Shown one piece after another: positions 50,180 through 62,052 of a stretch of 64,000 nucleotides of DNA. Origin of the DNA: Amblyornis subalaris (taxonomy: Eukaryota; Chordata; Aves; Passeriformes; Ptilonorhynchidae); NCBI GenBank assembly GCA_018881555.1, contig JACAXG010000021.1, positions 6,620,114-6,684,113 of the forward strand. The letters run 5' to 3'. Under the pieces are notes generated by a model. The model worked only from the letters and a program-made list of their open reading frames with translations. It had not been told where the DNA came from and ran no database searches. The stretch's first letter is position 1; every line of letters starts with the position of its first letter. A program made the position numbers and the translations under genes.

Positions 50180-50742
50180 AAAACTGTTACTGTATTGCCC
50201 GACACACCATTGTCATCAAGGTATTAGGTGTTCTAGAGCTTTGCCTTGTTTCAGTACTGTTTAGATCAATCCATGGCTAATAGTAGGTCTGTGTTTCCAC
50301 CCCTGGAGTAGTCAATTCCAGGTGTACTGGATGGGCCTGCAGTCTGTTGCAAAGGGATTGAGAAAACGGCATTAGCAGTATCAGTTGTGGCATACTGCTT
50401 GGCCCCGCTTCTGGCTCCAGTTTGTGTTGAAGTTCCAGCAGGTCTGGCATGGCCAGACTCTGAGGTGGCATGGCTTCATTCGGGCCATGATAGTCTGCTG
50501 TTAGTTTGTACTGGCCATGTGGGACTCTTAGAGAGTGAGTGAATTCTGCTGATCACTCCTTGGCCCTCCATTTGACAAATCAGCTTATGGATGGTATCAG
50601 GGTGTCTTGTTTGGTGTGATATTGCTGCCAGCAACTGTTGTGATGGCACCTGTTGTTCTTTGACCCTCAGCAGCCCCACACCAGAAGTGTCCCCCAGGAG
50701 ATTGGACAAGGTAGACAGCTGTTTAATTCCTACTGTTTCCAA
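50180..50742 (-). pseudogene. Reverse-transcriptase relic of ERV-L pol
   Basis: Two adjacent - strand frames (50742-50476 and 50471-50277) correspond to the fingers and palm of a class III reverse transcriptase, offset by a frameshift near 50475. The first carries a degenerate N-terminal reverse-transcriptase core ending in a TWPVQ-type motif. The second carries a PDLLELQ block. A degenerate catalytic Y-x-D-D box is recognisable at about 50205-50217, after further frame disruption. Sequence after this does not continue into RNase H. The gene is dead. Confidence 0.7.
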
Positions 50743-51649
50743 GGCAGCTATACTAAAAGCCCAGCAGTACCCTTTTGAGTCTTTGAAATACTCTCTCCTG
50801 ACATAGGTTAGGCAAAGGATGCACTGGAGTCTCAGGGCCAGTCACAATGGGGTGCTTTTGCCNCTTGTTCCTAGTCAGGCTCACTTTGGCTTCCAGTAGA
50901 GTGTTGGGATTGCCCTGTCACTCCAGAAACACAGATGGTTCCTGCCCCTGTGCAGCAGTGTTTGCTAGAGTGTTCGACTCCTGTGGGTCTGCTGTGCCAG
51001 GTCATCAAATCCACACAGTCCGGTAAACCCAGTTGTTTCTTTCCTCCACGTGGCTGGAGACAGGGCCCCTCTAGTCCTGGCTGTAGCATTCACTACTCAC
51101 TTCTTGTAAATGTGAGTCAGAAGGCCCTCCTTTAAGATGAGGAGTAAGAGCAGCCCTTCTACTGTCTGGGGAACTGCCCACTAGAGACTGGAGCAGCAAT
51201 TTTCCTACAAGAACCCTGTCTTGTGATTGTTTTTCCTTGCAACTCCCCTAGTCATGACTCTAAGGTCAAGGTATATTTTTCCATCCCACTTCCTCATGTC
51301 CTCTCTCTGGTGACACAGGTAAAACCACAGGGTGGCCTGTGCTGTATATACTTCTAGTAGTTGAGCCACTGGCCTGTACAGCTTGGAAATAAGATGCATG
51401 TGCCTTCCTTGAGTTGCTGGACCAGTTTCTCCACAGCCAAGATGTAGGCCTGTAGGGAGGAAGAGGCATTTTCTTTGTATTATTGGAGTTGGCCAGGCAA
51501 TTTGTCTGCTCTTTGTCCCTCTCCATCTTTCCAGGTCATTACTGCCAATGAGTTGGCATGTGACAATGGTACATCCCGTGCAAACTTCCACCACATGGGT
51601 CATGTACACTTGGCTTCATCTGGGTCTTTGGATAACTGCTTCTTGTCCA

Positions 51650-52524
51650 AATCATCCTAAATCTCCTCCAGCATGGCTAATTGCTTCAGATACTGGGTGT
51701 CTCTATCCATGATGGTCCGCTTGCCTGGGTGGCATAACATCTTCCTTGAAGGAGTACCTTTCCTTCATACCTTCCAGAGGCTGAGAGCTTGTGCCCTTTT
51801 TCCAGTTGCTTTGTTAATGTCCCATTTTGTAGAATGGATTCCAGATGCTTGGCTTCTCTACCTTCTAATTCCAGGCTACTGGCCTTGTTATTCCAGCATT
51901 GGAACAGCCAGGTGATGATGCCTTTGCCTGGACGAGGGCTGAAATCTTTTTGCATATATCTCAGCTCACTCATGGATAGGGATCAGATGGTTAACCATCT
52001 CTTTTATGTATTCTGCCTCTTCGCCCACCTTTTCTCATGATGACCTTGCTTTTTCATCCGCCACTAAATTAGCTTATCTCCGTGTATCTCTCTCCTTGTG
52101 TATAACAGGAACTGATACAGGCACTGGTGCTTTGGTTCAGCCACAGTGCCTGTGGCTGGGGTTGGAGTAGCCACTGTGCCTGTCTTTTTACCATCAGATC
52201 CAGAGGCCTTTTTTTTGCCTTTGAGTGCCGTATAGGGTTGGACAGGGCTCAGTAGGCCTGGGCCAGGCCACAGCATGTCATAATGATTTTTGTCTCTCTG
52301 GAATTGCCAGGGTTACAGCATAGTTTTTCCAAATATTTAAGTAGTTTTTCCAGATTTTGCACTTNTTCAGGGCTGAAGTTCCAAAGGGCTGGAGGTGCCC
52401 ACTGTCCTAGGCACTTGCCCATGCTATCCCACACGCCCTGCCGCTTACCACTGTCCAGCCTCAGGGCAGATCCCTGGGTGGCATTCTGAAATAGTTGTTT
52501 GCCCTTTAACAAGACCTTGAACAC
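51650..52524 (-). pseudogene. gag-like relic of the ERV
   Basis: Three short - strand frames (52524-52249, 52276-52064 and 51973-51686) lie in the gag position downstream of the 5' LTR. The last has a SLELEGREAKHL block of the kind seen in class III gag proteins. Frameshifts and stops separate them. Assignment rests mainly on position and order and less on strong motifs. Confidence 0.45.
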
Positions 52525-53037
52525 ATTCAGAAAGCATAGCAGTAGGAATTCTGGTTTGAACGTCCCAAGGATATTAAAAATTCTAAAGTGCTGTTTTAAT
52601 TAGCCAGGAGGAAAAGGGGAAGATGAAGGGAGGTACCAGTCTCCCCCGTGGATTGGGTCTCTGAGGAGAAGAGGTAAAAGTTGTAATTATTATTAGTTTC
52701 CTATAGATGGCTCCCAAAGTATGGAGATGTCGGCAGTGCGGAGTACAAATACCACATCAGTTTCATGACTTGCAGTCCTGTCATATTGTGAGCCAGTGTT
52801 ACAGAATACAGCAACATAACCTCAGCCCAGTTCCCATGGGTAATAAACAGCACGGGGGCGATATATACGAGTGAAGTGTTATAGAACGCAGCTTTATGAA
52901 CAAGCACACCAACTTTGAGAGCAAATACACCAGCATTGTAACCAGTGTCTAAACTATAAGTATTCGTATAATGAATACTTACTACAAATTTCTTCTAATN
53001 TGTTCTAGCCAGATTTGTCACTATCTCAACCAGTTGT

Positions 53038-53055
53038 GTCCTGTGTTGGGCANCA
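53038..53055 (-). other. Putative primer-binding site of the ERV
   Basis: On the - strand the 18 bases read TGNTGCCCAACACAGGAC, 8 bases inside the 5' LTR edge. TGG-GCCC-type starts are typical of retroviral primer-binding sites (tRNA 3' end complement). The tRNA cannot be assigned with confidence because of the N and decay. Confidence 0.4.
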
Positions 53056-53063
53056 AAAATGAC

Positions 53064-53617
53064 TGTTGTCAACCCCATCTAGCCAACTATGTACCACACA
53101 GCTGCTCGCTCACCACCCTGACCCCAGCCAGATGGGGGAGAGAATCAGAAGAATAAAAGAGAGAAAACTTGTGGATTGAGATAAAGACAGTTTAATAGGA
53201 CAGAAAAGGAAGAAAATTATAACAACAAAAGAATTAAAGTATGCAAAACAAGTGAGGCACAATGCAATTGCTCGTCACTCCCCAAATAATGCCCAGCCAG
53301 TTCCCAAGCAGTAGCCCTGGCCAGTTTTCCTCCCAGTTTATATATTAAGCATGATGTCATATAGTATGGAATACCCCTTTGGCCATTTTGGGCCAGCTGT
53401 CCTGGCTGTGTCCCTCCTGACTTCTTGTGCCCCTCCCGCCTTCTCGCTGGCAGAGTATGAGAGCTGTCAAGTTCTTGACTTGATATAACTAACAATACTT
53501 AGCAACAACTACAAACCTCAGTGTGTTATCAACATTTTTCTCATACTGTATCCAAACCACAACTCTATACCAGCTACTGGGAAGAAAGTTAACTCTATCC
53601 CAGCTCAAATCAGGACA
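53064..53617 (-). mobile_element. ERV-L-like LTR (5' LTR of the - strand provirus)
   Basis: Read on the - strand, it starts TGTCCTGATTTGAGCTGGGA and ends ACAACA, a start typical of widespread avian ERV-L LTRs. It is about 554 bp and pairs with 49000-49538 in the same orientation. Possible target-site flanks are GTTGC (48995-48999) and GCTAC (53618-53622), which differ by two transitions. Confidence 0.88.
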
Positions 53618-55079
53618 GCTACCTTCATGACAGACATCATGTAAATATTTCTGCCAGCTAAATATAAATCTAAATGGAAAGGAGTATGCTTTTCACTTCA
53701 AGTAGCTGCCTATTTCCCCTTTATGATATAGTAGAAAATCATGAATACCAATACCTGAGCAAGAACCATTTGTCAATTTTTAAGCAGATCTTTAGAGAAA
53801 ATCGTCAGTTTGTCTTTTAAANGTAAGCACAAGGTTATTCACAGACCTGACTTCAAGGCTCTTTGCTATATGGCTGATTTAATACCAAAGAAAGTCTTCA
53901 CAGTGTAGCTGGGGCAAAAAGCATACTGATCGCAAATTTTTCTTGCATGTCAGAGGACATGACTTTTGCCTTCATACTTCCATATCTCAAAAGGCTAGAT
54001 GTCTTTGGATTCCTGAGCCTGAATTATTGCCTATGTTTCCTGTATGTGAGATAAGGACCTCACATAGGATTTGACTCGGATAGAAACCATCAGAGAAAAA
54101 TATAGGTTGAGACTTCTGAGAAGTAAGCCTTGGGTTAGATTTTTGCTTTGGGAAAGGGATATTAGCTTTTCTTAGAGACCTGTTGCCCCGAACTCTCTTG
54201 CAAACGATTTGACTATTGGTGTAAGACTAGAGATGAACAGTGTGCACTAGAGAGGTACGTGGAGCCTCTGCTTTAGCGCTGTATTGCTCAGATTCGGTTT
54301 CTTCATTGCCAGAGAGGGGCAAAGGCCAGTAATTTCTTCCCGTAAAGTAATTCCTCCTCTGTAAAGGCATTCCAGAAGCCTTTGAACCTTGGTGATTATT
54401 GGTCCTTGCCAGGCAATAGATTTTTTAAAAATTTTAATTATTATTTTATTTTTTCCAGAGTTAGAAAGACTACCAGGAGAAGAGAATCCTAGGTTTTCAT
54501 TCTTGATCTGAATAATATATAGTGTTTTAAAGAATAGTCTCTGGAGCATGGACAAGAACTATGGCCTTCTCCGTTTTCAAGAAAATTTTGGGAATTACAG
54601 TAGACATGGTCTTTCAGATTTTGGAAGTTTCAGCTAATAATTTTATGTGGGGTAAACATTTTCACCACAAGGAAATTAATTTGGTTTTTCAAACAAATCT
54701 GTTATGCATTTGAATTTCATGTAAAAATGGGATTGTTGGAAATTAAATCTCAAGACTGAAAGGTACTGAATTTTAGAGTTTACCTATGCGATTAAAGCCA
54801 CGACTGAATTTCTGGTTTGCATGTGGGCGCTTCATCTGTTCTCTGCTGACTGTGTTGATTGACTGTAAGATTGAATCTTGCTCTACAGAGATGTTTGGGG
54901 CTTGATGCCTTAACTCCCTCAAGAAATGTTGAGATGTTTTAACTAAGAGGAAGTATGATGAAGTCTTAATTAAAAACTTGGACAGTGGAAGGGTATTCAT
55001 TCTTAAAATATGTGGTATGATATTGGGGGGAGTGGTCAGTAAGCCCAAGGGTAGGCCTTAACAGTAGATAGATCTTGGT

Positions 55080-55630
55080 AGGCTGGAGAAATGGTCCGAT
55101 GGTAACCTTGGGAGGTATAATTTAGTAATGGACCCGGAATAAAGTAACCACCTTGTCCATCTATACAGCCCAGGTGATGACTCTCTAGGAAAGAGCTTTG
55201 TAGAAAAGAACCATGGGGTCCTGGTGGAGAACCAGGGCAAGTGAGTTGAACATTAGAGAGCAGTGTGTCTGTAGTGATTAAAATTTGGCCCATATTAGAA
55301 AAGGTGTATCCAGCATTTTGGGAGAAGTGATGGTTTTCCTCTATTTGGAACTCCTGAGGCTGTATCTGGAATACGGTGTGGACTGCTCACCTCACAGCAC
55401 AAGAAAGGCACAGACGTGGTGGAGCAAGTTGAGCAGAGGACCACTCTGCTGCTGAAGGGCCAGAGCGGGTGGTGTGTGAGGAAAGGCGAGAGCTCAGTCT
55501 CTTCAGTGGGGAGGAGAAAAGGCCAAGCTGTCTTCCAACACTGTAATGGGAGGGTGTAGAGAAGGTAGAGCTGTGTTCTTTCTCGAGATGAGTGGTGAAA
55601 GCCTAAGAAGCAAAGGACACAAGTTGATTC
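55080..55630 (+). mobile_element. CR1 LINE fragment lacking the 3' end
   Basis: Matches the CR1 order after the reverse-transcriptase domain. A GTAGAAAAGAACCATGGGGTCCTGGTGGA-like block is followed by CAAGTGAGTTGAACATTAGAGAGCAGTGTG, then CTGTATCTGGAATACGGTGTGGACTG, CACAAGAAAGGCACAGACGTGG, AGTCTCTTCAGTGGGGAGGAG and GGGAGGGTGTAGAGAAGGTAG. It then fades out before the usual 3' tail. It is highly diverged and non-coding. Confidence 0.75.
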
Positions 55631-55745
55631 TTACACTGGCTATTTTCTTACTGATTGCAAGTCAATCTCTGCATTCTTTATTAAAGATTTGCAATATTAA
55701 ATGGGATACTTAGGCTATTAAGAACGTGATCTTGAATAGTGTGAT

Positions 55746-55758
55746 CCCCCCCCGCCCC
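55746..55758. repeat. C-rich run
   Basis: Eight C, one G, four C. Low complexity only. Confidence 0.7.
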
Positions 55759-58354
55759 AGTTTCTTGTGAGTTGTAAAAAGGTGAAGCTACTTAAGAAAT
55801 AGGTAAAGCTAAACATGCCTTTGGTGTTTTTTTAAAAAGTATTTTTTATTTTACATATATAAAACACAATACTGAGCTCACAGACCTTTGCAATTACATA
55901 GGTTTTGATCTTTTTCCTCACTCAGTCTTATAATTTCTTCCACATTTTTGATTTTAAGAACATAAGGACATGCTTAGCGCAATTAAAAGAATCTCACAGA
56001 AAGTCTGAAGTATTGGAAGGTATNTGTCATTTTGGTGGCAATTTCAGTCCTATATGATAGTTTTACTGGTAAGAATGTTTTGTGTGCTTATAAAATAACT
56101 GTATAATTTGTGAATAAGTGGTCATGAGCTACTAGAATCTTTTACTGAGTCTCCTTTACTGGTGTTAGTTTAACTCTTAAACTATGTGGAACTTGTTCAA
56201 CTCTTAACTGAGAACGTCAGTTGCTGAGAACTCTGGTTTGGGTGGTGTGTTGCATTGCCTTGCTTTAGTTTTATAACACCCTTTGACACAGATTATTTTT
56301 TGTTTGTTTGTTTTCAAAGCAAAATCAGATGTTTTGAGAGAAAGGATTGTGGAAAATTTTGACTGCATATCTCAGTGATGCATTTGTTTGTCACTTCCAC
56401 TGATTCACAGTGTTGAAAATACTCTTTTCAAATAAAGAAAGAAAAATAATGATACCAATAATTCTAAGCAGATTGTACCTTACTAGGTTCACTTGCAAAC
56501 TGTATACAAACTGAAGCTTAAAATGCATAACATAGGCTGTGTAGCCATTTTATTGTCTTTGCTCTCCTAGGTAATATAATTAGAGGTTGGTGCATGGTAA
56601 ATACAGAGATAAAGATAATATTTATGGTTTCTTGTGTGTTGAAGTCTTTAGATAAGTGCATGTGTTTGAAATGGCTTAGTGACTTCCAAAGTTGTCAAAA
56701 GTACAAAAAGTGTTTCGAGAAGGTTAGATGTGGATCTGAAGTCATTCTGTAACTTGCTGTTTTGTATTAGGTGTGCCATTAGCTGTGATTGGTACTTNAT
56801 TATAAAATCTGGTTTAAGGACTATTTTTATGTTTCTATGGAGTAAAATCAAGTTGGCAACAACCTTTGAGCATGTTCTATTAATAATTTGGTTTTACTAC
56901 AGATTCTGCAGCTGAGAATATGTACCTTCTACATGAAATGCCTCATTTAAAGAGCAAGAAAGGCTCAGGATGCTTTCTTTGGTGTCACACAATTGCTTTT
57001 TTTTAATAGCTATGTAAGTCAGTTTACTAAGTACAAGACTTGTGTATTGTAACATCAGACTTATAGCAGAAGATTGATACATAGACATAACTGCTACGCA
57101 AGTGCTGAGTTTCCTATTAAGTGAGAAGTGATACTACTACAACTCTTGGTTGGATGCGTGGCTGAACTAGAAGGGGCAGTTGCATAGTGTTACTATTTGT
57201 ACTGTCCATGTAAAACCTCAATTTCTAGTGACTATTTAAGAAATCACCTTTTCTAGCAAATCTTTGTAAACCTGGAGTCCCATTAGTGTTTTATTCTATG
57301 TCAGAACAGATAGTTTGAAGATTCATAACTAGTACATAGAATAGTACTCAAACATAAGAGCTTTTTAAATTCTGTCACTTTGTAGTTGATTTGGCTTAGG
57401 CAGGTGCTTCCTCGCTTTTTCCCCAAGAAAAAGTACATCAAGTTTTGCGATGTTGAGTCTCTTACAGAACAACATTGCTCCTTTTGCATAATCTTAGGAG
57501 CATTTGAATCAGAAGCCATTAAACCTGGACTTAAACAGTAAAACTAGGCTAAAAAGTAAACCAGATATGGAGTTGCTGCAGTATTTGGGGAAGTTTGTAA
57601 AAATTTGTGTTAAACTGAGAGTGGGAGACACAGTCTAAAAGAGGCATAACTGCTGAGCATACTGTTGGGGCCTCTGTAATAGTGAGGATCCTTAGCTCTT
57701 CATGGAGATCGTTGTAGGAGATAGGTAGCGTGAAGTTTGGTTTATCTGTGTGTAGTCCTCTGTATACTTAATATGTGTTTAGATGAGGGAAATGGCAGAA
57801 GTAAGGATTAATTAACCTCTTTCTGNCCTGGTAACAAATTCTTGAACTACAACTAGATTATCATGACTGTAGACTTGGTGGGTACTACTGTGTCAGAGAC
57901 TAGTGACTGCTTGGGATCAGTCATGGCAGAATTCTCACCAATTCTTTTTGGATGAAGTTTGCCGTAATCTTCGCAGCTAAAGATTTCATANGGTGATCGT
58001 TTTTAACATGGTCAGAAGTTGTGGTGTCTGAGTTTCTGGGATCTGTGGATTAAAGAAGGTATTCTCTGCTGGCTTTGTGAAGGGCAAGGTAGTTTTTCAG
58101 GTCTATGTAGGACACCTGAGTCTAGTACAAGAGAGGAAGTCAGAAGTCCTCTAAAGCNTCAATGTAGATTAATCACATTTTACCTGTGAGCGTGCTCTCT
58201 GGAGATGATCCCCAAATAACGAAGAACTTCTAGCTTTCTGTGGAACATTTACTCCCCTGAGATAGTTCACCTCTCTTGTAATTGAATAAATTATAACATC
58301 AAGATCAATGCATCTTTGAACTTAAAATCCCATGTAAGCACATGAAGGTCTTTT

Positions 58355-58742
58355 AGGGATGGCTGAGGTTTGGGATTGTTCGGCCTGGAGAAGTCTGAAG
58401 AGACCTTGTATCGGCCTTTCAGTACCCAGAAGTAGCATACAAGAAGGCTGGAGAGGGGCTATTGGTCAGGTGTAGTGATAGGACAAGGGGTAATGGCTTT
58501 AAACTGAAAGAGAGGGTAGGTTTGGATTAGAGATAAGAAATTCTTTACTGTGAGGGTGGTGAGATGCTGTAACAGGTTGCCCAGGAAGTTGTGGGTGCCT
58601 CATCCCTGGGAATGCACAAGGCCAGGTTGGATGGCACTTTGTGTAGCATGGTTTAGTGGAAGGTGTCCCTGCCCATGGCAGTGGGGTTGGAACAAGATGA
58701 TCTTTAAGGTTTTTTCCAATCCAAACCATTCTGTGATTTCTA
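58355..58742 (+). mobile_element. CR1 LINE, 5'-truncated 3' end
   Basis: CR1 3' region from TTGTTCGGCCTGGAGAAGTC through GGACAAGGGGTAATGGCTTTA, GAAATTCTTTACTGTGAGGG and AGGCCAGGTTGGATGGCACT to TCCAAACCATTCTGTGATTTCT, a CR1-type end. It shares long blocks with the copy at 34384 and lies about 0.6 kb upstream of PPM1B exon 2. It is non-coding. Confidence 0.92.
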
Positions 58743-59373
58743 TAGTAAAAATTGAAATTTTGCTTTATAAAGGACTAAGTATAATTTGTTAAGAGAATAC
58801 TGTAAAGTTTTCTTGTATTGAAGTGGAAATTGCTGCCTTGTTTCCTTTGGTCTGGGTTCCCCTGTTGCCACTTTTGCCATGCCTTACAAGAATACAGAAG
58901 TAGCACAGTACATGCAAAGCTAGCGAGACCAGTCAGTTCTTACTTATGGACATGAAATTATTTTCTTCATGCTACAGTAAAACTGGAAAGAGGGTAGAAG
59001 TGATTTGTTATTTATTGTGATTTTTTCATCATAAATTAGTTTCTGCAGAGGATGACAAAATCGGCAGGGCTGCAAAGGTATGTAGACTGCTCTGCCTTCA
59101 TATGAATATCCTTTAATTTTTATGGAGTAGCTCTTTAAAAAAGACAAAAAACCCACTAAAAAGGCAAATGGAGGTTTGTCATTTCACAGTTCATTCATGT
59201 CATGTATTAATTATTTTTTCCTCTAGTATACTTGTTGACTTTTGCATGTGTGCATGCTTTATCCCTGGTTTTATAAAGAAGAAACAGGAAGGAGAGAACA
59301 AAGCTTATGTGGAATGGTGGTTTTATAAATAAGACTTTTTTTCTCTGTTTTCCAGATTCAATATTGCCTAAAC

Positions 59374-60219
59374 ATGGGTGCATTTTTGGATAAACCAAAA
59401 ACTGAAAAACATAATGCTCATGGTGCAGGGAATGGCTTGCGTTACGGCCTCAGCAGTATGCAGGGATGGAGAGTGGAAATGGAAGATGCTCACACAGCTG
59501 TTGTGGGTATTCCCCATGGCTTAGAGGACTGGTCCTTTTTTGCTGTCTATGATGGTCACGCAGGATCTCGTGTTGCAAATTATTGCTCCACGCACTTGTT
59601 AGAACACATCACTAACAATGAAGACTTTAGGGCAACAGAAAAACCTGGATCTGCTCTTGAACCTTCAGTGGAAAATGTCAAGAGTGGAATCAGAACTGGC
59701 TTTTTGAAAATTGATGAGTATATGCGCAATTTTTCAGACCTCAGAAATGGCATGGACAGAAGTGGCTCAACCGCAGTGGGAGTTATGATTTCACCTGAGC
59801 ATGTGTACTTTATCAATTGCGGTGATTCACGTGCTGTTCTCTATAGGAATGGACAAGTCTGTTTTTCAACACAGGATCACAAACCTTGCAACCCGAGGGA
59901 GAAGGAGCGAATCCAGAATGCAGGAGGCAGTGTAATGATTCAACGTGTTAATGGTTCATTGGCAGTTTCTCGAGCTCTGGGGGACTATGACTACAAATGT
60001 GTTGATGGTAAAGGCCCTACAGAACAACTCGTTTCTCCAGAGCCTGAGGTGTGTGAAATTTTAAGGGCAGAAGAAGATGAGTTTATCATCCTGGCTTGTG
60101 ATGGAATCTGGGATGTAATGAGCAATGAAGAGCTCTGTGAATTTGTAAAGTCTAGACTTGAAGTATCAGATGACCTGGAAAAAGTGTGCAATTGGGTAGT
60201 GGACACTTGTTTACATAAG
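59374..60219 (+). CDS. PPM1B: PPM1B, protein phosphatase Mg2+/Mn2+-dependent 1B, exon 2 (residues 1-282)
   Basis: Serine/threonine phosphatase of the PPM/PP2C family. It removes phosphate from targets such as TAK1, IKK beta and cell-cycle kinases, mainly in the cytosol. The exon starts at 59356 after TTTTCCAG. The ATG at 59374 has A at -3 and G at +4. MGAFLDKPK gives the N-myristoylation glycine G2. PP2C residues visible are R33, E37 and D38 ([10 protein letters not shown]), D60-G61-H62 (VYDGHAG), D151 (NCGDSRA), the [10 protein letters not shown] block (195-204) and D243 (ACDGIWDV). The exon ends at K282 with donor AAG|GTATGTG, phase 0. Identity with PPM1B is judged from recall as clearly closer than to PPM1A (for example [20 protein letters not shown]). 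The last metal ligand, D286, lies in exon 3. The frame runs on 15 codons into the intron before TAG at 60267. Confidence 0.97.
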
Positions 60220-62052
60220 GTATGTGACTGTTTTCTCCAAGCAGCTGTTCTAAAATTTTCTGGTTAGATGGGTACAGTGTTAGCAGAAGTTCTTGGCCTA
60301 CCGTACCCTTCTCCAACTTTGTTTCCTTAAAGTTCTGTGCCCATTTGACTATATATCCTTGCTGAAGAATATACAGTCTCATCCTTTATGCCTAGAGAGG
60401 TGATAACAATTGCAAGAATAAAGTTTATTTTCTCAAGTAATGCTTGCATATGGTTCCACGTCTAAACTTTGATTCTTCATACAAGACTTACAAAATCAAT
60501 TCTGAGCAAGGTACTTTTTGGGGTTTTTTGTTCTTTGAAGTTGGGTAGTGTTTGTATCCTTTGGATAAAACCAGTGTTGGCACCATCTCNTCTTCAAGGC
60601 GTGGTTTGTCTGTCATCTGAAGTGGTGTCCTCAGCTCATTGTAGCTTAGCTGGAGTAGCACAACTTTTGTATCTGAGCTTGCTTGCACTCCTCAAATTTA
60701 GAGTTTGTTTGGAGCAACTACAGGTCAGTCTACACATGTTAAATAGGTATTCCATTTCCAGCATTCCCTGAAAAGTGCAACTCCTACTGGTGCAAATAGA
60801 GTTCCTTTGTTAGGCCACAGACCAAACATGCATTGAGGAAAATATTAAAATTCAGAATTGTAACTCTAAAGGGTAAGTTGTTTGGATTTTTTTTTTTTCA
60901 GAAATAGGGTTATATTCCAGCACATACCATACAGTGTATGATTGGTTTAAATGCTGTGGCTTTTCTGACCAAGCACTCGACCAGCCTTGTTGACGGATGG
61001 TCACTCTGCTATACTTCCAGTAAAACTGAGCACTGACCACATATTTATTTTCCAAAGTCACATCCTGGATCTCTTTAACAATATTAGAATGTTGTCTTCT
61101 GTCTTCAGGCTGTGAATTGTACATAATAGTAAGTGATAGGTGTCCCCATATGCTTGGTACAAAAGGGAATGTAGACTAACTCTTGAGTAGTATTTCTGAA
61201 GGAATTCATTCTAATGTCAAATTCCTACTTAATTGCTTCAGGAGAAGGATTTGTTGTGATAGATGATTAGAACTATCCAATGGCTTGAGTTTACACAGAA
61301 ACAGTATGCAGTGACTAATGGCACTTAATATTCTACACAAGAAAAAATTAAAGTTAAGGTCTGGTTTTCAAACTATTAGTTTAAATTATGGTCCTGCTGG
61401 ATCTCCTTGTAAGAGACTTAGAACAGAGTGNGCTAGTGAAAAACTGGTATTAAAATTAGTATCTAAAAAAGCCATTGGCTGATATTTCTGAGCACATGAC
61501 AGTCTGTAAGGGCATCTTGGTCATAGGAAACAAATTTATATTTTATACTTGCTTCAAGGTGCTGTGTGACACAGGTGCATTCTGATAAACATGCTTGTAA
61601 TGAATGTAATGGTTTACATGAATGCCCTCCAACTGAAACAAATTAGTAGCTAGAGCTGAGCTGTTTTAATAGTTGAGGAGAGTGTTCTGCATTTCATTTT
61701 GAAACAGGAGTTGTTTTACAATTTGGCTTCAGGTAACATTACCCCACTATCTAATTTCTGACCTGTTTTATTGATACTGTTTTTAAATGGTTGACATGTA
61801 AATAAGTTCATTAATTATTTCAACTTTAATACCAAGAATATCCAGTCAAAATCAGTAACATTAATTTTAGTGAGCAGAGTAGTTGAGACACGTAGAGGTT
61901 TTCATTGATCAAAATACAGGGTTTTTTCAGAGTTTCTTTTGTTTCCAGCTTTAGCTGTACTACTGTATTTGGAACAAGTACAAATGTAATTAGAGTAGAA
62001 AAATGAAAAAAAGACTACATATACTAACTTCTCTTTTCTCTTTGTCATATAG
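60220..62052 (+). other. PPM1B: PPM1B intron 2
   Basis: 1833 bases between GTATGTG and CATATAG. It holds the intronic stop and poly(A) signal listed separately and otherwise AT-rich sequence. A - strand open frame over 62240-61902 overlaps exon 3 antisense and is a shadow. Confidence 0.9.
60417..60422 (+). promoter_or_regulatory. Canonical poly(A) signal inside intron 2
   Basis: AATAAA lies 150 bases after the in-frame intronic TAG at 60265-60267. A T/GT-rich stretch (TTTATTTTCTC, then TGCTTGCATATGG) follows within 30 bases. If intron 2 were retained and cleaved here, the product would be a 297-residue PPM1B without D286. Isolated AATAAA hexamers are common in AT-rich introns, so use is unproven. 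Confidence 0.3.

Larger units (their letters stand above)
49539..53063 (-). mobile_element. Decayed, internally deleted ERV-L-like provirus, internal region
   Basis: About 3.5 kb lies between the two LTRs. Read on the - strand, gag-like frames come first (52524 down to about 51650), then a protease-side region (about 51100-50870), then reverse transcriptase (about 50742-50180), then 3' sequence up to the polypurine tract. The set is broken by many stops and frameshifts. Class III avian proviruses are usually several kb longer. RNase H and most of integrase appear to be missing, with a likely junction near 50105-50180. No envelope gene is seen, as is usual for ERV-L. It is non-functional. Confidence 0.8.
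17944..59355 (+). other. PPM1B: PPM1B intron 1 (about 41.4 kb)
   Basis: Bounded by the donor GTAGAG at 17944 and by the acceptor pyrimidine tract and TTTTCCAG ending at 59355. Between the elements listed separately, the stretches 20250-31139, 32286-34340, 34821-48999, 53618-55079, 55631-58354 and 58743-59355 show ordinary AT-rich intronic sequence. They contain T/GTTT-rich tracts (for example 19858-19890 and 24828-24856) and short chance open frames. I see no further exon, RNA gene or CRISPR-like array. Alternative first exons cannot be excluded by eye. Confidence 0.7.
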
